From Streptomyces sp. H27-C3 (GTDB taxonomy: Bacteria; Actinomycetota; Actinomycetes; Streptomycetales; Streptomycetaceae), in the NCBI RefSeq assembly GCF_030063415.1, contig NZ_JASITA010000002.1, positions 316,335 through 380,334 of the forward strand: a stretch of DNA of 64,000 nt, read 5' to 3'. The position numbers and the translations under genes are program-made. Below the pieces are notes generated by a model that saw only the letters and a program-made list of their open reading frames with translations, had not been told where the DNA came from and searched no databases. Positions 37,521 to 44,777 of the stretch are shown piece by piece; within the stretch, counting starts at the first letter, position 1, and every line of letters starts with the position of its first letter.

Positions 37521-39800
37521 ATGGCCGCTTCGCGCGCAAAGCGGCGGCATAAGGCTCGACGGCGAGCCGATATGTCGCTACTGGGTGGCATACGCCCGCC
37601 CATCGCGGTGCTGTCGGCGCTGCTCGTCTCCCTGGCGGGCATCACCGCCCTCGCACTCGGCAGGACGGGCGAAGAAGCCCTCCCCGAGGCGGTGCGGACG
37701 TCCCAGCAGCACTTCGCCGAGGACGGGGCCGTCGCGCTGCGCGCCTCCCTGGACGAGAGCGTCACCGACCTCGACCGCACCGCGACCCTCTTCAACGCGT
37801 CTGCTCCCGTCTCCGCCGACGCCGTCCTGGACAAGCTCGGCAGCGTGTACCAGAAGTGGCGCGGCACCGCGATCGTCGAGATCAAGTCGGGCAAGCTGAT
37901 GGCCACCCGCGGCGAGAACGTGCCGCTGACGGCCGTGGACCTCGGCAAACTCTCCGCCGAGGACGGTCTCGTTCCCCGGATGGTACGGCTGGAGAACGGC
38001 GAGACACGATTGCTCACCCTCGCCCTGCTGTCCTGGAAGGACCGGCCCCAGCAGCTGCTGATCGCCTCCAACAGCCTGAAGGTTCCCGGCGTCAGCCTCG
38101 GGAAGTCGCGGGTCGTCGCCGTCGTCGACTCCGCGGGCACGGTGCTCAGCAGCGACGGCGGCCTCACACCGCAGCAGGCCGGCTCCGGCCCGGACCCAAA
38201 GGCGGCGAAACAGCACGAGAAGCAGCTGCGTTCGTTTGCCGAGCGCTCCGCCGAGAAGGCCGAGCAGCACCCCCTGAAGACCAAGGAGCCCGGATCGGGC
38301 GGCTTCCTCGGAGTCAGCGGCAGCATGACCGCGGACCCGGTCGACGGCAAGCGGCCCGTGGCCGGCCACGCCACCCTCGCGGCACCCGAAGCAGGAGAGA
38401 GCACCGCGGCCTCCAGCCTCGGGCTGACGATCGTCTCGCAGATCAATGTGACCGAGGACCCCCGGCAGATCACCCGGCCGCTCATCGGGCTCCTCACCGC
38501 GGGCGTCCTGCTCGTCGTCGGGATCCTGGCCGTGGCCCTGCTGCTCGGCACCGTGCAGCGCCCCCTGCTCCGGCTCTTCCTGGAGAGCCGGAGGCTGACG
38601 CGCGGCGACCTGACCCGGCCCGTCACCGTCCCGGCCATCGGCGAGACCGCCCGGATCGGCCATGCCCTGGAGCAACTACGCCGCCAGCTCACCGGCGAGA
38701 GCGCGCCCGACACGCCGATCCGGCGCGCCCGCGGGCCGCGCCGGATCGGCGCCCGCGGCCTGCTCGTCGTCTGCGCCGCGCTGCTGCTGGCCTGGTCGGG
38801 CCCGATGCTGCTGCTCCTCAATCGCGCCGAATCCACCGCCGTCGTACCCAAGCAGCTCGTGAACGACCAGCGGGAACGGACCGACACCGTCACCGACCGG
38901 GTGCGTCGCGCCCTCAACGAGGGTCACGCCGACCTGCTGTCCGTGGCCTCCCTCATCGGAGACCGCACCTCACCGGGCGACATGACCACCGTGCTCGAAC
39001 GCACCCGCGCCGAGCACCTGCGCTACGAGTCGCTGTACGTGCTGTCCGCCGACGGCGAGGTGCTCGCCCGCACCGGCGGGAAACCCCGGCACCCGGCGGG
39101 CAAGGGCCCGCGCACCGAGCCGATCTCGCTGCTCGACCACTCGGCCAAGGAACCCGTCATCACCGGGTACGCCGAGATCCCGGGCCGCGACGGCGCGGCC
39201 GTGGTCGGTGAGTTCCGTATCGGCTTCCTGAACTCGCTGCTCTCGCGCCCCGGACTCGGCCAGGTCCGGGTCGTGGACGCCGAGCGCCGGATCATCGGCA
39301 GCAACAAGGGCTACCAGGCCTTCGCGAAACTGCCCGAGCCGCGGATCGACGCCCTCGTCCAGGACGCCAACCCGAAGGGCGACAGTCCGCGGCCCAGCGG
39401 CATCCTCTACCGGGGCGACAACGGACAGCAGCTCGCAGCGGCGGCCCCGTTCGTCGGCGGCGGCGCCGCGAAGCCGCTCGGCTGGACCACCGTCAGCTGG
39501 CAGCCCGCATCCGGCCTCGACATCCCCGAGTACAGCCTCCAGAACCGCACCGTGCTCGCCGGGATGCTCGGCCTCACCGCGGCCGCCGCCTGCCTGGGCT
39601 GGCTGTTCATCGTGGTCGTACGGCCGCTGCGGGCCCTCGCCGACCAGGCCGAGGCCCTGGCGGGCGGAGACCGCCGCACCATCCTCTATCCACGCCACCA
39701 CGACGAGGTGGGCGCCGTCATCCGCAGCCTGGAACTCGTCCGGCAGCAACTCCAGGAGCAGCGCAAGCGCGATGGCGCGGCTCTGGTCGGAAGGAACTGA
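37521..39800 (+). CDS. Double cache/HAMP membrane sensor without output domain
   Basis: A 759-residue membrane protein built as two tandem units. Unit 1: TM (about 27-47), a cache-like outer domain, TM (about 328-350, LIGLLTAGVLLVVGILAVALLL) and a HAMP-like segment (RPLLRLFLESRRLTRGDLTRPV). Unit 2: TM (about 414-433), a second cache domain, TM (about 681-701) and HAMP (VVRPLRALADQAEALAGGDRRTIL), ending in a coiled tail. No histidine kinase or cyclase follows. It is six bases upstream of pgsB, so it likely senses or organises polymer synthesis. Confidence 0.8.
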   Translation: MAASRAKRRHKARRRADMSLLGGIRPPIAVLSALLVSLAGITALALGRTGEEALPEAVRTSQQHFAEDGAVALRASLDESVTDLDRTATLFNASAPVSADAVLDKLGSVYQKWRGTAIVEIKSGKLMATRGENVPLTAVDLGKLSAEDGLVPRMVRLENGETRLLTLALLSWKDRPQQLLIASNSLKVPGVSLGKSRVVAVVDSAGTVLSSDGGLTPQQAGSGPDPKAAKQHEKQLRSFAERSAEKAEQHPLKTKEPGSGGFLGVSGSMTADPVDGKRPVAGHATLAAPEAGESTAASSLGLTIVSQINVTEDPRQITRPLIGLLTAGVLLVVGILAVALLLGTVQRPLLRLFLESRRLTRGDLTRPVTVPAIGETARIGHALEQLRRQLTGESAPDTPIRRARGPRRIGARGLLVVCAALLLAWSGPMLLLLNRAESTAVVPKQLVNDQRERTDTVTDRVRRALNEGHADLLSVASLIGDRTSPGDMTTVLERTRAEHLRYESLYVLSADGEVLARTGGKPRHPAGKGPRTEPISLLDHSAKEPVITGYAEIPGRDGAAVVGEFRIGFLNSLLSRPGLGQVRVVDAERRIIGSNKGYQAFAKLPEPRIDALVQDANPKGDSPRPSGILYRGDNGQQLAAAAPFVGGGAAKPLGWTTVSWQPASGLDIPEYSLQNRTVLAGMLGLTAAAACLGWLFIVVVRPLRALADQAEALAGGDRRTILYPRHHDEVGAVIRSLELVRQQLQEQRKRDGAALVGRN

Positions 39801-39806
39801 TCGGCC

Positions 39807-41366
39807 GTGCTCTTCCTCTACACCGTGCTCGTGGTGTGCTGCGCCGTCCTGCTGGTCGCGGGCATCGTCGAACAGCGGCGGCACTTCACCAACCTGGAGC
39901 GCATACCGTCCCGCGTCCTGGTCAACGGCATCCGCGGCAAGAGCTCCATCACCCGGCTGTGCGCGGGCGCGCTGCGCGGCGGCGGCCTCACCACGGTCGC
40001 CAAGACCACCGGCACCGCGGCCAGGTTCATCCACCCGGACGCCACCGAGGAGCCCGTCTACCGCAAGTTCGGCATCGCCAACGTGGTGGAGCAGATCGGC
40101 ATCGTCAGGCGGGCCGCCGCGTACGACCCGGACGCGCTGGTCATCGAGTGCATGGCCGTCATGCCCGCACTCCAGGAGATCAACCAGAGCAAGCTGATCC
40201 GCTCCACGATCGGCGTGCTGTGCAACGTGCGTGAGGACCACCTGGCCGAGATGGGCCCGACCCTCGACGACGTGGCGCGCTCCCTGTCGCGCTCCATGCC
40301 GGAGGGCGGCATCTGCATCACCGCCGAGAAGGACCGCTTCCACATCCTCCAGGAGGAGGCGGACGCCCGCGACTGCCGGCTGGTGTACGCCGACCCGGAG
40401 ATCGTCACCGACGAGGAGCTGCGCGGCTTCAGCTGGTTCACGTTCAAGGAGAACGTCGCCATCGCGCTGACCGTCGCCGAACTCCTCGGCGTGGAGCGGG
40501 AGACCGCGCTGCGCGGCATGTACGACGCACCTCCGGACCCGGGTGTCCTCTCCGTGGAGCGGTACCGCACCGAGGACGGCAAGCGGCTGCGCTTCGCGAA
40601 TGTCTTCGCGGCGAACGACCCGGAGTCGACGCTGATGAACATCAACCAGCTGCTCGACGTCGGCGCCATCAGCCGCCCGCTGAACGTCGTCGTCAACTGC
40701 CGTCCCGACCGGGTCGAGCGCAACGGCCAGATGGGCACCATCGTCCCCGATCTCAAGCCGGACAAGGTCTTCGTGATCGGGCACCCGGCCAAGAGTGCCA
40801 TCGACGCGATTCCGGCCGACTGGCGGCACTGCGCGGTCGACCTCGGCGGGGACCGCCGCGACCCGCGGGAGTTCATGGGCCGGATGCTCGCCGAACTGGG
40901 CCCCGACTCCTCGCTCGTCGCGATCGGCAACATCCACGGCCAGGGCGAGCTGCTGCTCGAACAGCTCGCCGAACTCCCCGCGGACGAGACGCCGGACGAC
41001 CCTCCGCCCGCCCCGGGCGACGGCGCTTCCGCCGCACACGCTCCGGCCCCGGCCGCCGCGCGGACCGCCGCCCCCGCGACGGACGACGAGACGCTCGCCC
41101 TCCAGCAGTACACGCCGTACATCGACCCGTACACGCCGTACTCTCCGACGTACGAGACGCGCTACCAGCCCCAACAGCCCCAGCGCGCCGTCCGGCCGCC
41201 CGTGCCGCAGGAACAGCAGCGCGTGTCCTGGCCGCACGTCCCGCGGCAGCCCACCGGCAAAGCAACCCCGCCCGGACCCGCCGGACCCCCTCCCTCGCGC
41301 GGCATGTTCGAGCCGGTCAGACCGCCCGCCCCGGCTCAGCAGCAGAATCCAGGAGAACCCCGTTGA
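39807..41366 (+). CDS. pgsB: Poly-gamma-glutamate synthase subunit PgsB/CapB
   Basis: A 519-residue Mur-ligase-like amide ligase. N-terminal membrane helix (LFLYTVLVVCCAVLLVAGIVE), then the ATP loop in VNGIRGKSSITRL, FGIANVVEQ, ALVIECMAVMPALQEINQS, NVREDHLAEMG and NCRPDRVERNGQMG, the family's conserved series. This enzyme forms gamma-glutamyl bonds using ATP. Typical length is about 390; a Pro/Gln-rich tail of about 125 residues (YTPYIDPYTPYSPTYETRYQ) is extra. GTG start with AAGGA upstream. Overlaps pgsC (TTGA). Confidence 0.9.
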   Translation: MLFLYTVLVVCCAVLLVAGIVEQRRHFTNLERIPSRVLVNGIRGKSSITRLCAGALRGGGLTTVAKTTGTAARFIHPDATEEPVYRKFGIANVVEQIGIVRRAAAYDPDALVIECMAVMPALQEINQSKLIRSTIGVLCNVREDHLAEMGPTLDDVARSLSRSMPEGGICITAEKDRFHILQEEADARDCRLVYADPEIVTDEELRGFSWFTFKENVAIALTVAELLGVERETALRGMYDAPPDPGVLSVERYRTEDGKRLRFANVFAANDPESTLMNINQLLDVGAISRPLNVVVNCRPDRVERNGQMGTIVPDLKPDKVFVIGHPAKSAIDAIPADWRHCAVDLGGDRRDPREFMGRMLAELGPDSSLVAIGNIHGQGELLLEQLAELPADETPDDPPPAPGDGASAAHAPAPAAARTAAPATDDETLALQQYTPYIDPYTPYSPTYETRYQPQQPQRAVRPPVPQEQQRVSWPHVPRQPTGKATPPGPAGPPPSRGMFEPVRPPAPAQQQNPGEPR

Positions 41367-41845
41367 TCCCGTCCGTCCTCACGCCCGAGATCGCCGCGAT
41401 CGGCATCGCCGTGGGCCTGATGTTCTCGCTGGTCTGCTACCTGACCACCAACCTCTCCCCGGGCGGGATGATCACTCCAGGCTGGCTGGCCCTGACCTTG
41501 GTCGAGGATCTTCAGCGCGCCGCCATGGTGGTGGGCGTCACCGTCCTGACATACGTCACGACGCTGCTCGTCCAGCGCCTGGTGATCCTCTACGGCAAGC
41601 GGCTGTTCTCCACAGTGGTCCTCATCGGTGTGCTCCTCCAGGCCACCGTGATGATCGTGCTCCAGCTGGAGTTCCCGCTGATGTACACGAACCAGACACT
41701 CGGCTTCATCGTGCCGGGCCTGATCGCGTACCAGCTCGTCCGCCAGCCCAAGGGCGCGACGATCCTCGCCACCGGCTCCGTGACGCTGATGGCCTACGTC
41801 CTGCTCACCGCCGGAATCCTGCTCGGCGCCCTGCCGTCCGCCTGA
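41363..41845 (+). CDS. pgsC: Poly-gamma-glutamate synthesis membrane protein PgsC/CapC
   Basis: A 160-residue protein with four to five membrane segments and the family's IGIAVGLMFSLVCYLTTNLSPGGMITPGWLAL and TNQTLGFIVPGLIAYQLVRQP signatures. PgsC forms the membrane complex with PgsB. TTG start with AGGAG nearby overlaps the pgsB stop, ensuring matched expression. Length is close to the normal 150. No pgsA- or pgsE-type gene is seen next to it. Confidence 0.9.
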   Translation: MIPSVLTPEIAAIGIAVGLMFSLVCYLTTNLSPGGMITPGWLALTLVEDLQRAAMVVGVTVLTYVTTLLVQRLVILYGKRLFSTVVLIGVLLQATVMIVLQLEFPLMYTNQTLGFIVPGLIAYQLVRQPKGATILATGSVTLMAYVLLTAGILLGALPSA

Positions 41846-41867
41846 CCGACCCCGGAGTCTGCCCATC

Positions 41868-42950
41868 ATGAGTGCGAAGACCAAGCGCGGTCCCCGTCCG
41901 GTTCTGCACGCCGCGACCGTGATAGCCCTGCTCGCCGGCAGTGCCTACCTCACGGTCGAACTCCGCAAGGAGGAGCAGGCCAAGGCTCCCGCCGTGCAGG
42001 CCGTCACCGACACGCCCGACCTACGGTCCGGGGGCGTCGACCCCGGCTCCGGGGAGCACACCTGGGAGCGGCTGAAGAGCCCCGCCCGCACGGTGCTGCG
42101 CGGCAAGGGAGGCGACGTACTGGCCACATTCACCGACGGGGCCCGCACCACCACGCTCACCGGGCCCAGCCGCACGTTCGCGGAGCCCACCGGCACCAAG
42201 TCGCGGGTCGTCACCGAGAACTGGGTGCGGCTGATGCCGGAGCCGTGGCGCAAAGGCGCCGAGCGGGAGAAGTGGTTCAAGGACTGGTTCAAGGAGTTCT
42301 CCGGCAGCAAGGAGGACGACCTGTTCGCGATCGCCTTCCAGTACGTCGACCAGGCCCCGGTGAAGAAGGACGACGAGGGCATCTCGTACGCCGGTGACGC
42401 CGACTTCGGCCCGATCAACCCCAACGGCGGTCCGGGCAACGACTACCGCCTGGAGGAGTCCGACTTCTACGACTACCTGGGCATCCCGTACACCTTCCGC
42501 AACGGCACCACTGTGCAGCCCGAGACGAACCGCGCCCGCTCCATGGACTGCTCCGGCTTCATCCGGACCGTGCTGGGCTACCGGGCCCGCTTCCCACTGG
42601 CGGCCACCGACCAGCTCGGCGACGGCCTGCCGCGCACCGCCAACGGCATGGCCCGCAAGAGCCTCGGCACCGACGTCATCGGGCTGACCGGTGTCGGGCC
42701 CGAGGGCCGGCCGAAGTCCATCGACGTCCTGCAACCCGGCGACCTGGTCTTCTTCAAGCTCGACGCGCGCTCCAAGGAACGGCTCGACCACGCCGGCATG
42801 TACATGGGCCAGGACACCGACGGTCACAAGATCTTCGTGTCGAGCCGCGAAGAGGTCAACGGACCGACCATCGGCGACAAGGGCGGCACCTCGCGACTGG
42901 ACGGCAACGGCTACTACGCGACCGCCCTGCGCAGCGCCAAGCGCCTGTAG
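41868..42950 (+). CDS. NlpC/P60 peptidase, probable PGA-cluster hydrolase
   Basis: A 360-residue protein with an N-terminal membrane anchor (VLHAATVIALLAGSAYLTVEL). The NlpC/P60 domain (about 195-350) has the catalytic Cys228 (MDCSGFIR), His308 (LDHAGMYMG) and His320 (DGHKIFVSS). Enzymes of this fold cut gamma-glutamyl bonds, in peptidoglycan or, as PgdS does, in poly-gamma-glutamate. Its position 22 bp after pgsC suggests release or trimming of the polymer. Substrate not proven. Confidence 0.82.
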   Translation: MSAKTKRGPRPVLHAATVIALLAGSAYLTVELRKEEQAKAPAVQAVTDTPDLRSGGVDPGSGEHTWERLKSPARTVLRGKGGDVLATFTDGARTTTLTGPSRTFAEPTGTKSRVVTENWVRLMPEPWRKGAEREKWFKDWFKEFSGSKEDDLFAIAFQYVDQAPVKKDDEGISYAGDADFGPINPNGGPGNDYRLEESDFYDYLGIPYTFRNGTTVQPETNRARSMDCSGFIRTVLGYRARFPLAATDQLGDGLPRTANGMARKSLGTDVIGLTGVGPEGRPKSIDVLQPGDLVFFKLDARSKERLDHAGMYMGQDTDGHKIFVSSREEVNGPTIGDKGGTSRLDGNGYYATALRSAKRL

Positions 42951-42977
42951 GCGCGGCGAGCGCGATGCGGCGGCCCC

Positions 42978-44450
42978 TCAGCACCGCCCCGGCCGCGCGT
43001 AAATCATGACGCGCGCGCCGGTGACCTCCCGGCTGCTGCACTGCTCGAAGTGATCCCGCAGCGTCGTCCGTTTGACGACCTCCTGCGGGGTCTCGTCCAC
43101 CGGATCCCCGTCCGGGTCACCGAGCACGACGATGCGCTCGGTGGCCAGCATCCGGGCCCGGATCCGGGGCGCGGAGATCTCCTCGCCGTACAGGGAGTCC
43201 GACGAGTCCACCACCTTCGCCAGCGCCAGATCGGGGAAGGCCCGGAACTGCTCCGGCTCGGCCAGCGTCCACACCCGGCGCCGGGCCGGCGTGAACAGCA
43301 GCCCGTCACCGGGCTTCGCCGCCTCCCGCACCGCCAGCGTCACCGCCGTCGCGTCGTCCGCGCGGCTCGCCGGGCTCCGCAGGTGCATCCCCACCGGCAG
43401 CACCGCCACCAGAACGGCCAACACCGTCAGCGCACGCAGCCAGATCCGGCGCCGCAGCAGCCGGGCCTGTCCCTCGGGCGGGCGGCGGAACGCCCGGTCC
43501 AGCGCCGCCCCGACGAGGAGCGCGAACCCGATGACGTAATACAGGACGTACCGGTCGACGTACATCGGCTTGAGCTGGGACGCCAGGAGCAGTGCGACCG
43601 TCGGCAGGATCAGCAGCGGCACCGCGATGGTCCGCAGCCGTATCGGGCCGCCGACGCGCACCGGGGCGCGCGCGCAGCGCAGGCCGACGGCGGCGAGAAT
43701 CACGAAGCTCACCAGCTGTACCGGGTCGGGCCACATGATCCAACGGACCTGCTCCGACTGCCCCATGCTGAAGACGGCGAGCGGGGCCAGCCCGGCGACG
43801 ACGCACGCGGCCGCCACGCTCCAGGACCGCTTCACCTCGCGCGGCACGTCCGAGAGCAGCATCGTCGCGCCGTGCGCCGTCAGCATCAGTACGGCGAACT
43901 CGTGCAGCAGGCAGGCCGTCAGGGCCACCAGCGTGTAGGCGATCCAGCGCCGCCGGGTGGGCTGCGAAGCGGCGTTCACCAGGAGGTAGGTGGCCCAGGT
44001 GACCATCGCGCACACCAGCGCGTAGGAGCGACCCTCCTGCGCGTACTGCTGCACCGCCGGGATCATGGGGAAGACGAGCCCGGCGAACAGCCCGGCCCGC
44101 GGCCCCGCGAACCGGTGCCCGAGCAGCCCGATCCCCGCGGCGGCAGCGGCCGTCGCCAGCACGGACGGCAGCCGCAGGGTGGTCGTGTCCCCGCCGAACA
44201 CGGCGAACAGGCCGTGCATGAACAGGTAGTACAGGCCGTGCACGGCGTCGAAGTTCTGCAGGGTGTGCCACAGCTCGGGCAGCGTGCGGTGCGCCATGTC
44301 GTACGTGACGACCTCGTCCCGCCAGACGCTGCCCTGCCTGCTGATGCCCCAGAGCCCGAGGGCGAGCGTCAGCGTCAGCGGCGCCATCGCGGCCACTGTC
44401 TTGGACGTCCAGACACGACGTTCGGCGACGACGGCATCGGAGACGTTCAC
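42978..44450 (-). CDS. GT39/ArnT-like membrane glycosyltransferase
   Basis: A polytopic protein of about 490 residues (about ten hydrophobic segments). The first outer loop has WRDEVVTYDMAHRTLPELWHTLQNFDAVHGLYYLFMH, the acidic D-E motif and HGLYY pattern of GT-C (PMT/ArnT-like) transferases. It is convergent with the pgs operon, so operon membership is not implied. An AGGAG at about 44475 is too far from any start; GTG 44450 with AGGT upstream is my choice, and GTG 44516 would add 22 residues. Sugar donor unknown, probably polyprenyl-linked. Confidence 0.75.
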   Translation of the reverse strand: MNVSDAVVAERRVWTSKTVAAMAPLTLTLALGLWGISRQGSVWRDEVVTYDMAHRTLPELWHTLQNFDAVHGLYYLFMHGLFAVFGGDTTTLRLPSVLATAAAAAGIGLLGHRFAGPRAGLFAGLVFPMIPAVQQYAQEGRSYALVCAMVTWATYLLVNAASQPTRRRWIAYTLVALTACLLHEFAVLMLTAHGATMLLSDVPREVKRSWSVAAACVVAGLAPLAVFSMGQSEQVRWIMWPDPVQLVSFVILAAVGLRCARAPVRVGGPIRLRTIAVPLLILPTVALLLASQLKPMYVDRYVLYYVIGFALLVGAALDRAFRRPPEGQARLLRRRIWLRALTVLAVLVAVLPVGMHLRSPASRADDATAVTLAVREAAKPGDGLLFTPARRRVWTLAEPEQFRAFPDLALAKVVDSSDSLYGEEISAPRIRARMLATERIVVLGDPDGDPVDETPQEVVKRTTLRDHFEQCSSREVTGARVMIYARPGRC

Positions 44451-44547
44451 CGTGGTACCTATGACGGACTCCTGTGAGGGGCAGCTTCTGGTGTCTGCGC
44501 GGCGCGAGTTCCGCACGTGTCATGGAGTGCGGCGGGGCGCTCCACAG

Positions 44548-44710
44548 TAACGACCTCGGGGGCAATGGAGCGTGGATCAGCGAGCCGCGTCATACGGCTT
44601 CGCGTCCAAGGCGGAGGGGGGCGACGCGGAGCGTCGTCGACCGACGACAACGCCGGAGGCGGAGTCGCAGGACGCCGGGAGCCCGCGCGCCATCGCCCCC
44701 GAGGTCGTAA
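44548..44710. repeat. Structured repeat, copy B (full length)
   Basis: A 163-bp element very similar to copy A, with the same left terminus TAACGACCTCGGGGGCAAT and complementary right terminus, bordered by TAA on both sides. The core is identical over most of its length, but one arm (CGCGTCATACG) has drifted so that only 8 of 11 pairs with CGCAGGACGCC remain. It lies in the gene-free space between the glycosyltransferase and carboxypeptidase genes. Confidence 0.75.
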
Positions 44711-44777
44711 GGGGCGAGCGTACGAGCGCGGACCCCCGGGGCTGTGTGCTCCGAGGGTCCGCTGCCACCACAGCGGG

